Source of the DNA: Sphingobium sp. Leaf26
GTDB lineage: Bacteria; Pseudomonadota; Alphaproteobacteria; Sphingomonadales; Sphingomonadaceae
NCBI RefSeq assembly: GCF_001421665.1
Contig: NZ_LMKV01000014.1
Coordinates: forward strand, 1,013-37,850
Length of the DNA: 36,838 nucleotides
Direction: 5' to 3'
Below are positions 25,931 to 33,939 of this stretch, in pieces. The position numbers and the translations under genes were made by a program. Every line of letters starts with the position of its first letter. Position 1 is the first letter of the stretch. Under the pieces are notes generated by a model, which saw only the letters and a list, made by a program, of their open reading frames with translations, searched no databases and was not told the origin of the DNA.

Positions 25931-26764
25931 ATGCTGTGCCGTTGGGGTCATCACCGGGTCGATCCGGCGGCTGCGTGGAATGGCGGCATCGGCTTTTCAC
26001 GCTGCCTACTTTGCAGCGCGGAACTGGTGCAGCGCCCCGGTGCACGCTGGGCGCGGGTGCCGCGTGGCTATGCGGTCATATGGCGCCCTGCCGCCGAGCG
26101 ACCGGCGCTGGCACCGCGGAAAGATGCGCGCCCTTCTTTGATCGGGCGGCTGTCGCGGCGCCTGCGGGACCATCTGCATATGCCGGTCGAACAGCCTTCA
26201 CGCCGCTATCGCTATCTGGCGCGTCGGATCGGTAAGGCGCGGACAATCCTGCTCAGTGCCTTATGCAACGCCGACTCCGCCAATGATGCGCTGCTGCTGC
26301 TCGCCGCGATGGTGCAGCAGGAGCAGGGCGGGCGGGTGTTGCTGATCGATGCGACGCTGGCGAACGACGGGGTGAGCGCACTACTGGTCGGGCGCGGCCA
26401 TGCGGGATTGTCCGAAGTGCGGGCCGAAGATCCCTGGTCGGCGGTGGAGGCGATGCGCCTGCTGGCGCGGCCGGACATGATCCTGCTCGGCGCCGGGAGG
26501 AACCCCGCCGCTGGCCGGCCGGAGCACATCGCGGCGATGCTGCCTTTCCTCACCGAACGGTTCGACCATATCCTGATCCAGCAGCGCGGCATCGGCAGCG
26601 ACAGCCGCAACCTGACGCTGGCGCGCGCCGCCGATCTGGTCTGGACGCTGGCCGAGGAAGGCCGATCGCCCATGGCGCGCCTGCATGATGCGCGTGATGC
26701 GTTCCGCGCCCATGGCATTGCGCCGGCGGGGCTGATCCTGACGGTGCCGGCGCATGGTGGCTGA
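25931..26764 (+). CDS. Zinc-ribbon protein fused to a degenerate BY-kinase-like domain
   Basis: The 277-residue product has two parts. Residues 1-50 form a putative zinc ribbon with Cys3, His7/His8, and Cys25-x2-Cys28 (MLCRWGHH and SRCLLCSAEL). Residues 104-275 follow the pattern of the Wzc/CapB-type tyrosine kinase (ParA-like) domain: RTILLSAL, RVLLIDATL (Walker A' aspartate kept, Asp140), GLSEVRAEDPW, MILLGAGRNPAAGRPE, FDHILIQQRG, and a final APAGLILTV strand. The P-loop position reads CNADSANDA, with no GKS/T, and the Walker B position HILIQQRG lacks the acidic residue, so it should not bind or hydrolyse ATP normally. No tyrosine-rich tail exists. ATG 25931 has GGGGG just before it; ATG 25904 is in frame. 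As first gene of the right arm it may regulate Wzz/Wzy. Confidence 0.75.
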   Translation: MLCRWGHHRVDPAAAWNGGIGFSRCLLCSAELVQRPGARWARVPRGYAVIWRPAAERPALAPRKDARPSLIGRLSRRLRDHLHMPVEQPSRRYRYLARRIGKARTILLSALCNADSANDALLLLAAMVQQEQGGRVLLIDATLANDGVSALLVGRGHAGLSEVRAEDPWSAVEAMRLLARPDMILLGAGRNPAAGRPEHIAAMLPFLTERFDHILIQQRGIGSDSRNLTLARAADLVWTLAEEGRSPMARLHDARDAFRAHGIAPAGLILTVPAHGG

Positions 26765-28235
26765 GGCGATCCAGCCCGGACGCGCCCTGATGGTGGCGGG
26801 GGCAGCCAGCGTGGCGGCGCTTGTCGTAGCCGCCGGCTTCTCGTTCGGGCGCGCCCCTGCTGTGGCGGCGGTCGGCGCGGTTGGGCTGGTCGCGGCGCTC
26901 TGGGCCAGTGGCAACCCGCGGCTGGCCTGTCTGTGGGGTGTGGGCCTCACAGCCCCGCTGGGCATCGCCAAGCGTTTCCACCCCATGCCCCATATGGGCG
27001 GGGCAGGCGCTTATGCGATCGAGGCGGTCGATCTGTTCCTGATCGCCCTGCTGCTCTTCCAATGGCGCGATGCGCGGCGTGGCGGTGCCCCGCTGGTTTT
27101 GCCGCCGCTCGCCTATGGATGGATCGGGATGATCCTGCTCGGCCTGATCGACGCGCTGACCGGGCCTTATCGCCAGCTTGCGCTGGTGGAGGCGGTGCAG
27201 ATGGCCAAGTCGCTGGCCCTGTTCCTGCTACTGATCGGCGAACTGACGCGGGCGCGCCGCTTTCTGCATCTCTTCGCGGCGCTCGCTATGGGCCTTGGCC
27301 TGCAAGCGGCGGTCGGCATCGCCCAATATGCGAAGAAGGCCGATATCGGCCTGCAATTTCTGGGCGAGGCGACGATGACCACGCTCGAATATGCCAATCG
27401 CGCCACCTATATGGACGGCGGCGCCACCTTCCGCATCGGCGGACTGCTGGGCCATCCCAATATATTGGCCGGCTATATCGCGATGCTGGCGCCGATGCTG
27501 CTGGCGATGCTGATGACGCGCCTGTCGATGGAGCGGAAGCTGGCGATCGGCGCGGTGCTCGCCATGGCACTGGTCGCGCTTTTGCTCACGCTGTCGCGCT
27601 CCGGTTGGCTGGCCTTCGCCTTGGCCGTACCGATCCTCGCGGGATTGATGCTGCGCGACCGGCGATCGCGGCAAAGGGCGCTGGCGGGCACGATGATCGT
27701 GTTGGCGGCCGGCCTTGCCGGCGCGCTGGCCTTCGCCCCGGCGATCGTCCGGCGCTTCACCCAGAGCGATCCGGGCGCGGTCGATTTCCGCTGGGACTGG
27801 ATGGGCGTGGCCTGGGCCATGATGTGCGATCATCCGTTGCTGGGCGTTGGCCTCAACAGCTTCGTCCTGCACCTGCCCGGTCGCACCATTCACGGCGGGA
27901 CGGACGGGCTGACGCGCAGCTTCGGCGCCAACTGGCCGGTGGTGCATGACATCTATCTGCTGATCTGGGCGGAGCAGGGCACGATCGGCCTCATCTGCTT
28001 CCTCATCCTGCTCGCCGGCCTGCTGCGCACCGCATGGGCCAACGCGCGGCACTGCGCCGATCCGATGCTTTACGCCCTCAACGCCGGAGCGCTGGCGGGG
28101 CTTTGCGCCAATCTGCTCGACGGGTTCGGCAGCTTCTTCCTGCGCCAGATGCCCGGCGCGCGCCTGTTCTGGATACTCGCCGCGATCATCGTCGCGACCC
28201 ATGTCTGGCAACGCCGCAATGGCAGGGTGCCATGA
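26754..28235 (+). CDS. Wzy-like polymerase / O-antigen ligase-family membrane protein
   Basis: The 493-residue product is a multi-spanning inner-membrane protein with about 11-12 hydrophobic helices and a large loop (about 185-240) before a LLTLSRSGWLAF segment that matches the conserved core of the O-antigen ligase/polymerase (Wzy_C/WaaL) family. A second periplasmic loop contains HPLLGVGLNSF and HDIYLLIWAEQGTIGL, where the conserved His lies. It would join flipped repeat units into polymer on the periplasmic side. It overlaps the preceding gene by 11 bases and the flippase gene by 4. Being next to a flippase and opposite Wzz, polymerase is preferred over ligase. Confidence 0.88.
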   Translation: MVAEAIQPGRALMVAGAASVAALVVAAGFSFGRAPAVAAVGAVGLVAALWASGNPRLACLWGVGLTAPLGIAKRFHPMPHMGGAGAYAIEAVDLFLIALLLFQWRDARRGGAPLVLPPLAYGWIGMILLGLIDALTGPYRQLALVEAVQMAKSLALFLLLIGELTRARRFLHLFAALAMGLGLQAAVGIAQYAKKADIGLQFLGEATMTTLEYANRATYMDGGATFRIGGLLGHPNILAGYIAMLAPMLLAMLMTRLSMERKLAIGAVLAMALVALLLTLSRSGWLAFALAVPILAGLMLRDRRSRQRALAGTMIVLAAGLAGALAFAPAIVRRFTQSDPGAVDFRWDWMGVAWAMMCDHPLLGVGLNSFVLHLPGRTIHGGTDGLTRSFGANWPVVHDIYLLIWAEQGTIGLICFLILLAGLLRTAWANARHCADPMLYALNAGALAGLCANLLDGFGSFFLRQMPGARLFWILAAIIVATHVWQRRNGRVP

Positions 28236-29623
28236 CCCGCCTCCTGAAAAGTGGCGCCACTCTGGCCGTTGGCCGGATCGCCCTGTCGGCCATGCGCATG
28301 CTGGCGGCGCTGATCGTCGCCCGGCTGGCGGGGACGGAGGATTTCGGCGCTTATGCGCTGCTCCTGAGCCTCATCGGTCTTGCCGAATGGCTGGTCGATT
28401 TCGGTCAGACCGACATGGCGGTGCGCGATGCGGCGCGGCGAGCTGGGCGGCAGGCGGCGGTGCTGGCCGCGCTGTCACGCGCCAAACAGGTGCAGGGGCC
28501 GGCCGTCGCCCTGCTCCTGCCGCTTGGGCTGTGGCTGGCGGGGCAGGAGCGGGCGATCCTGCTGGCCGGCTGCGCGGGAAGCGTAGCGGTATTGGCCACC
28601 GCAGCGATGCAACCGGCCCGCGCCACCCTGCGCCTCGCGTTACGGATGGATCGGGATATCAGCGCGGAACTGGCCGGCGTGGCGCTGATGCTGCCGCTGC
28701 TGGCGATCGCCTGCCTGTATCGCGCGCCGCTGTCGCTGTTGCTGGCCAGTTTCGCGCTGGCGCGGCTGGCGCAGGCCGCGCTGGTCACGCATTGGGCGGG
28801 GTCGCTGACGCAGTCCACCGCCCGCCGCCTGCCCGCCATCCGGCTCGCCCGGCGGGCGCTGCCGCTCGGTTGTGCCGGGCTGCTGGTGCTGCTTTACGAT
28901 GCGCTGGCGCCGCTGCTGCTCGCCCGGCTGCTCGATATGCAAGCGGTTGCCCTCTATGCGGCGGCGGCGCGCTTCATCATGCCGGCGCTGGTCGCGGTGC
29001 AGGCGATCAGCAGCGCGGCCTTTCCCCTGATCGCACGCGACTGGCGGCGCGATCCCGCCGCCTTTGCCCGGACCCAGCAGGCCACGCTCCTGCTGTCGGT
29101 GGTGCTGGCGGCACTGATGTTTGCCGGCATCCATGGCGGCGCGGCTTTCCTGATGGGGCTGATGGGAGCGGACTTCGCCGCCGGCGCGCCGCTGCTGCGC
29201 CTCATGGCCTGGACGCTGATGGCGCGGGCGATCACAACGGCCATGTCGCCGCTGATCATCGTCGCCGGGCGGCAGGGGCGAGCGATGGTGCTGACCATAT
29301 TTTCGCTCGCCGGTCAGTGCGCCGCCCTGCTGCTGCTGGTACCAATGTTGGGCGTGATCGGCGCGGCCTGGGCCTGCCTGCTGGTCGAACTGCTGCTCGG
29401 CACCGTTGTAATCAGCTGGATCGCGCAGCGCGTCACCGGCCTGACGATCGACTGGCGCCCGGTCGTCGTCCTGATCGGCAGCGCAATCGCCGCCGCGCTG
29501 CTGGTCGGCGCCAGTCCATGGGCCGGAACCCTGACCGGCGGCATCGCGGCGGCCGCCATCCTGCTGGGCCTTGTCGCGCTGTCCGTGCCCCGGTGGCGTC
29601 GTCTTGCGGAAGATATCGTATGA
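28232..29623 (+). CDS. Wzx-like polysaccharide flippase
   Basis: The 463-residue product has about 12-14 transmembrane helices and the N-terminal pattern of oligosaccharide flippases (MATE-like superfamily): SGATLAVGRIALSAMRMLAA, ARLAGTEDFGAYALLLSL, and DFGQTDMAVRDAAR. It should move the lipid-linked repeat unit across the inner membrane. Start 28232 gives ATGA with the polymerase gene; the frame is open far upstream only because of GC-rich shadow coding. The 3' end overlaps the next glycosyltransferase by 4 bases. Confidence 0.9.
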   Translation: MTRLLKSGATLAVGRIALSAMRMLAALIVARLAGTEDFGAYALLLSLIGLAEWLVDFGQTDMAVRDAARRAGRQAAVLAALSRAKQVQGPAVALLLPLGLWLAGQERAILLAGCAGSVAVLATAAMQPARATLRLALRMDRDISAELAGVALMLPLLAIACLYRAPLSLLLASFALARLAQAALVTHWAGSLTQSTARRLPAIRLARRALPLGCAGLLVLLYDALAPLLLARLLDMQAVALYAAAARFIMPALVAVQAISSAAFPLIARDWRRDPAAFARTQQATLLLSVVLAALMFAGIHGGAAFLMGLMGADFAAGAPLLRLMAWTLMARAITTAMSPLIIVAGRQGRAMVLTIFSLAGQCAALLLLVPMLGVIGAAWACLLVELLLGTVVISWIAQRVTGLTIDWRPVVVLIGSAIAAALLVGASPWAGTLTGGIAAAAILLGLVALSVPRWRRLAEDIV

Positions 29624-30720
29624 CCCCTCGGATCGCCATCGCTTGCCCCGGCGTGGATCTGGTCCAGCGCGGGTTCGAGCGCCTGTTCCGCGACCTGTTC
29701 GATGAGATGCGCGGCGACTTTCCGATGACCCTGTTCAAGGGCGGCGGAGAGGAGCGCGCGGATGAGATCGTCCTGCCGTTCCTGCGGCGTGGCGGGAAAG
29801 CCATCCGCTATCTGCCGCTGCACCGGCTGATGGGCCGCACGCCGATGCACGCCGAATGCCTGACGTTCGCGCTGGCGCTGCTGCCGCACCTGACCGGCGG
29901 GCGGTACGATATCGTTCATGTGATCGACCCGCCGCTGGCGCGCCTGCTCTTCCATCTGCGCCGGGTTCTGCGCCTGAAGTTTCGCCTTCTCTATACGGAG
30001 GGGACGGCAATGCCCCCGCGCGACTATCCCCCCTGCGACCTGTTGCACCAGATTTCGGCGGCGACGCAGGCGGATGCGGTGGCGCAGGGCCATGACCCGG
30101 CGCATATGGCGCTGCGCCCCTGCGGCTATCGCCCGAATCGCTTCGTCGCCAGCGCCGATCGCGCCACCCTGCGCGCGCGCCATGGCATTACGCCGGACCG
30201 TTTCGTCATCCTGTCCGTCGCCGCGCTCAATCGCGGGCACAAGCGGACTCATCATCTGATCGAAGAGGTCGTGCAGATGCCGGGCGATCCGCTGCTGTGG
30301 CTCGACGGCAGCCTGGACCATGGCGACCCGGACCTCCCCGCCTATGCCCGCGCAAGGCTGGGCGACCGGGTGCGCGTCACCCATGTGCCGAGCGCCCAGG
30401 TCGCAGACCTGTTCACACTGGCCGACGTCATGCCCCATGCCGCCATCTTAGAAGCCTTCGGCCTCGCCATCGTCGAAGCGGCGGCGGCGGGCCTGCCCGT
30501 CATCCTGCATGACGCGCCGCATTTTCGCTGGCTGATGCCCAATCCCGCCTGCTGGATCGACATGACCGCGCCGGGTGCGCTCGCCGCGCTGCTGACCCGC
30601 ATGGCCGCCGATCCCGCCGAACGCCACCGTCGCCTGATGCAGCACCATGCCCGCGCCACCTATGACTGGACGGCGCTGCGCCCCGCCTATGCCGATCTTT
30701 ACCGGAGCATGATGCCATGA
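29620..30720 (+). CDS. Family 4-type glycosyltransferase
   Basis: The 366-residue product is a GT-B glycosyltransferase with an acceptor domain beginning RIAIACPGVDLVQRGFERLFRDL and a donor domain containing ILSVAALNRGHKRTHHLIE and the E-x7-E motif in EAFGLAIVEAAAAGLPVI. It adds one sugar of the repeat unit in the cytoplasm. It is coupled by ATGA to the flippase upstream and to the family 2 glycosyltransferase downstream. The region upstream in the same frame (from 28201) stays open for 473 codons but encodes low-complexity shadow sequence and is not part of the gene. Confidence 0.9.
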   Translation: MTPRIAIACPGVDLVQRGFERLFRDLFDEMRGDFPMTLFKGGGEERADEIVLPFLRRGGKAIRYLPLHRLMGRTPMHAECLTFALALLPHLTGGRYDIVHVIDPPLARLLFHLRRVLRLKFRLLYTEGTAMPPRDYPPCDLLHQISAATQADAVAQGHDPAHMALRPCGYRPNRFVASADRATLRARHGITPDRFVILSVAALNRGHKRTHHLIEEVVQMPGDPLLWLDGSLDHGDPDLPAYARARLGDRVRVTHVPSAQVADLFTLADVMPHAAILEAFGLAIVEAAAAGLPVILHDAPHFRWLMPNPACWIDMTAPGALAALLTRMAADPAERHRRLMQHHARATYDWTALRPAYADLYRSMMP

Positions 30721-31673
30721 CGCGCCTCGCCATCATCATCGTCAACTGGAATGTCCGCGACCTGCTGCGCGACTGCCTTTCCGCCATCCCGCAGGCGACA
30801 TGGCGACCGCCCGGCGCGGTCGCCACCATAGTCGTGGACAACGCATCGGCGGACGGCAGCGCGGATATGGTTCGCGCCGAATTTCCCTGGGTCCGCCTGA
30901 TCGAAAGCGGCGCCAATCTGGGTTTCGCGGACGGTTGCCAGCTAGGCTATGACGCGACGGACGCGCCCATCGTCATGCTGCTCAATCCCGACACGGTGGC
31001 CGATCCCGGCGCGATCGCCGCGATGCTGGACACCATCCGCGCCGACCCGCAGATCGGCATCATCGGATCGCGCCTGCGCAACAGTGACGGCAGTTTCCAG
31101 CGCGCCTCGGGCGGGGCTTTCCCGACGCTCGCCAACCTCGGCTGGAATTATCTTTTCCTGGGTCGCCTGCTGCCCCGCCGCTGGGCGCCGCCCGCCGTCT
31201 ATCTGGATGACGACCCGCAGGGCATCCGTCCGATCGACTGGGTGTCCGGCGCCTCCCTCACCTTCCGCCGCGAAGCCGTCGGCTCGCGCATCTTCCACCC
31301 GGCCTTTTTCATGTTCGGCGAGGATATGGAGCTTTGCCACCGGGTCGCCCGTGCCGGCTGGCGCATATGCTATTCCGCACGCCAGACCATCACCCATCAT
31401 CATGGCGCCAGCTTCGCACGCCAGCCCTCGCTGGAAATCCTCGCCAGCGTGTACAAGGGGCCACGCTTCTTCTTCCGGCAGAGCCATGGGCCGCTCGCGC
31501 GCCTTGCCTATGACGCCATTCTCTTCACCGGCTACGCAATCCGCTGGGCGGGTTTCAGCCTGCTCGCCCTTGTGCGTCCCGGCCGGGGCCATAGCGCGAT
31601 GGCACGTTTCAGCCGGACCTATCTGGCCGCCATGGCCGCCACCATTTTCCGACATAAAGGAGCGACGCGATGA
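30717..31673 (+). CDS. Family 2 glycosyltransferase
   Basis: The 318-residue product has a GT-A domain: [16 protein letters not shown] at the N-terminus, [10 protein letters not shown], the metal-binding region [12 protein letters not shown], and [15 protein letters not shown], which resembles rhamnosyltransferase-type GT2 enzymes. The C-terminal part has a hydrophobic segment (about 270-300) that may contact the membrane. The segment [17 protein letters not shown] is also typical. It overlaps neighbours by 4 bases on each side. Its sugar is not predictable, although a xylose or deoxyhexose donor would fit the locus. Confidence 0.9.
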   Translation: MTRLAIIIVNWNVRDLLRDCLSAIPQATWRPPGAVATIVVDNASADGSADMVRAEFPWVRLIESGANLGFADGCQLGYDATDAPIVMLLNPDTVADPGAIAAMLDTIRADPQIGIIGSRLRNSDGSFQRASGGAFPTLANLGWNYLFLGRLLPRRWAPPAVYLDDDPQGIRPIDWVSGASLTFRREAVGSRIFHPAFFMFGEDMELCHRVARAGWRICYSARQTITHHHGASFARQPSLEILASVYKGPRFFFRQSHGPLARLAYDAILFTGYAIRWAGFSLLALVRPGRGHSAMARFSRTYLAAMAATIFRHKGATR

Positions 31674-32701
31674 ACAGGGGTATCAAGCGCATATTGGTGA
31701 CTGGCGGGGCCGGTTTCCTGGGATCGCATCTGTGCGACCGGCTGGTGGCGCAGGGGCATGACATATTGTGCGTCGACAATCTCTTCACCGGATCGAAAAG
31801 CAACCTGACGCAACTGCTGGGCCGACCCAATTTCGACTATATGCGCCACGACGTGACCTTCCCCCTCTATGTCGAGGTGGACGAAATCTACAATCTGGCC
31901 TGCCCCGCATCGCCTGTGCAGTACAGCGTCAATCCAGTGCAGACCACCAAGACCAGCGTGCATGGCGCGATCAACATGCTGGGTCTGGCCAAGCGCACCG
32001 GCGCCAAGATATTGCAAGCCTCCACCAGCGAAGTCTATGGCGACCCGGAGGTCCACCCTCAACAGGAGGAATATTGGGGCCATGTGAACCCCATCGGCCC
32101 GCGCGCCTGCTATGATGAGGGGAAGCGCTGCGCCGAAACCCTCTTCTTCGACTATCATCGCGAAGGGCGGGTGCGGATCAAGGTCGCGCGTATCTTCAAC
32201 ACCTATGGTCCGCGCATGGACCCGGCGGACGGGCGCGTCGTGTCCAACTTCATCTGTCAGGCGCTGCTGGGCCAGCCCATCACCCTCTATGGCGACGGGC
32301 GGCAGACGCGCTCCTTCTGCTATGTCGATGACCTGATCGACGGGCTGATCCGGCTGATGGGCAGCGAAGATGCGATCACCGGCCCGATCAATATCGGCAA
32401 TCCCGACGAATTCACCATGATCGAACTGGCCGAGATGATTGTGGCGCTGACCGGATCGCGCTCGCCCCTCATCATGCGCCCCTTGCCCGCCGACGATCCG
32501 CGCCAGCGCCGCCCTGACATCGCCCGCGCGCGCGACATGCTGGGTTGGGAACCGACGGTGCGGCTGCGCGAAGGGCTGACCCGCACCATCGCCTATTTCG
32601 ACGCATTGCTGAGCTGCGCGGCCAGTCCCGTGCTGCCGATCGCCATGCAGGGCGACATCGTCCTGCCGCCCGCCTATCCGGTCAACCGGCTGGGGGCTTG
32701 A
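31670..32701 (+). CDS. UDP-glucuronate decarboxylase (UDP-xylose synthase)
   Basis: The 343-residue product is an extended [14 protein letters not shown] (11-21) binds [12 protein letters not shown] (118-126) and Tyr148-x3-Lys152 in CYDEGKR are the catalytic set, and [21 protein letters not shown] plus [16 protein letters not shown] follow. The YDEGKR form and the Arg-rich surroundings are the mark of UXS enzymes, which decarboxylate UDP-glucuronate to UDP-xylose. It is the last gene of the right arm, so the polysaccharide probably contains xylose. The C-terminal about 25 residues ([20 protein letters not shown]) are an unconserved tail, and the gene end overlaps the convergent ThuA-domain gene by 20 bases. 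Confidence 0.92.
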   Translation: MNRGIKRILVTGGAGFLGSHLCDRLVAQGHDILCVDNLFTGSKSNLTQLLGRPNFDYMRHDVTFPLYVEVDEIYNLACPASPVQYSVNPVQTTKTSVHGAINMLGLAKRTGAKILQASTSEVYGDPEVHPQQEEYWGHVNPIGPRACYDEGKRCAETLFFDYHREGRVRIKVARIFNTYGPRMDPADGRVVSNFICQALLGQPITLYGDGRQTRSFCYVDDLIDGLIRLMGSEDAITGPINIGNPDEFTMIELAEMIVALTGSRSPLIMRPLPADDPRQRRPDIARARDMLGWEPTVRLREGLTRTIAYFDALLSCAASPVLPIAMQGDIVLPPAYPVNRLGA

Positions 32702-33791
32702 CCGTAGGGCAGGCGGACCGGCGCGACGACGCCCATGTTACGGCATTTTCCAGCATGGTGACATAATGGGGATCGGCATAGGTTTCCGGGCGATGGCCGA
32801 TGCCGGAATAAAAGACCCGGCCCTTGCCGACGCAGCGGGTCCAGGCGATCGGGTGATCGCCCATGGCCAGCGCGCCGGGCTTGTAGCTGCCTTCGTCCAG
32901 CGTCGCGATGACGCTGCTGCCGGGGCGGGGATTGGCGGTAAAGCTGTACCATTCGTCGTTCATGACCCACTCGCCCGGCAGGCCCGCCGCGACCGGATGG
33001 CTGCGCCCCTCGACCATGATTCTGGCGTCCTGAAATTGCGGGTCCATCGGGTGTCCGGCAAATTGGGTGCCGACCAGTGTGTCGACATACCAGGGCCAGA
33101 AGGTGGACGGATCGCCCGATGATCCATGCACAGCGACATAGCCGCCACCCTGTTCGATATAGGCTTTGAACGCCGCCCGCTGCGCCAGCGTCAGCACGTC
33201 GCCGCTGACATTGTTCCACACGACCGCATCGAACTGGCGCAGCAGGGCCGGGGTCATCACCCCGCCCTTGTCGCTGACCACCACGGCCCAGCCCTTGCGC
33301 TGCGCCATCGCCTGAAAGGCGGCGCGGGCGGCATCGACCGAGGGGCCGTCGCGAAAGCCGTTGATCTTCTCGAAGATCAGCACCCTGGGCTTGCCCCTGG
33401 GCAGGGTGATGGTCGGGCGATCGGCATCATAACGGGCGCAGCGCGCCACCTTGTCCGCCGCCGTCACCGGCAAAGCGCGCAGCTTCGCGTCCAGCGCAGC
33501 CATCTTGTCGGCGGGGAGATTCTTCATCTTCGCCAGCGCCTTCAGGTTCAGGATCGCTGCGAAGGTCGGCGCCTGCGTCGTGAAGAAACGCGGGGGCAGG
33601 GCGGTAAATATCTCCGGCGCATCCGCCTCCAGCATCGCCTTGGCCGGCGGGCTGAGCAACAGGTCCACGATCGGCGCTTCGGTCGAAAAAGGCGTGTCGC
33701 GCAGCGGACAATCGGTGACGGGCCTGGCCAGCACGGCCACCGGCAACAGCGTCAGCATCAGGGCCGCACTCGCGGCGAACGCTCTTTTCAT
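32682..33791 (-). CDS. Exported ThuA-domain protein
   Basis: The 369-residue product begins with a signal peptide ([22 protein letters not shown], cut near residue 22), then about 110 residues without clear family rich in Ala/Lys/Leu, then a ThuA-like (class I glutamine amidotransferase-like fold) domain from about 134: [48 protein letters not shown], and [15 protein letters not shown]. ThuA proteins occur in sugar utilisation clusters (trehalose utilisation and ketosugar metabolism), with unsettled biochemistry. It diverges from the GH2 gene across 148 bases containing a LacI-type site, so it may share that regulation. The N-terminal region sets it apart from plain ThuA proteins. Confidence 0.88.
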   Translation of the reverse strand: MKRAFAASAALMLTLLPVAVLARPVTDCPLRDTPFSTEAPIVDLLLSPPAKAMLEADAPEIFTALPPRFFTTQAPTFAAILNLKALAKMKNLPADKMAALDAKLRALPVTAADKVARCARYDADRPTITLPRGKPRVLIFEKINGFRDGPSVDAARAAFQAMAQRKGWAVVVSDKGGVMTPALLRQFDAVVWNNVSGDVLTLAQRAAFKAYIEQGGGYVAVHGSSGDPSTFWPWYVDTLVGTQFAGHPMDPQFQDARIMVEGRSHPVAAGLPGEWVMNDEWYSFTANPRPGSSVIATLDEGSYKPGALAMGDHPIAWTRCVGKGRVFYSGIGHRPETYADPHYVTMLENAVTWASSRRSACPTVKPPAG

Positions 33792-33903
33792 GTCCCTCTC
33801 CCAATCTTTTCAAACGCCGTCCTACCTCGCCCGGCGGCGCACGGAAAGCGCGATCATGTGCCACTTCATGGCTTGCCAAAGTGCCTGCTATCGCTCAGAG
33901 TAA

Positions 33904-33917
33904 TGATAGCGTTACCA
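33904..33917. promoter_or_regulatory. LacI/XylR-type operator TGATAGCGTTACCA
   Basis: This 14-bp site matches 12 of 14 positions of TGGTAGCGCTACCA, the palindrome I recall for LacI-family sugar regulators (xylose boxes) in Xanthomonas and Caulobacter. A partial inverted arm (GCTATC, about 33888) lies 5' of it. It is 22 bases before the GH2 start and 113 bases before the ThuA gene start, so it could control both. Confidence 0.55.
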
Positions 33918-33939
33918 GACGCAAGCGAACAGGGAGAGA

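Noticed and set aside
28201..29619. 473-codon upstream extension of the glycosyltransferase at 29620
   Set aside because: It overlaps the flippase in another frame, is low-complexity Arg/Ala/Gly, and ATG 29620 gives the family N-terminus.
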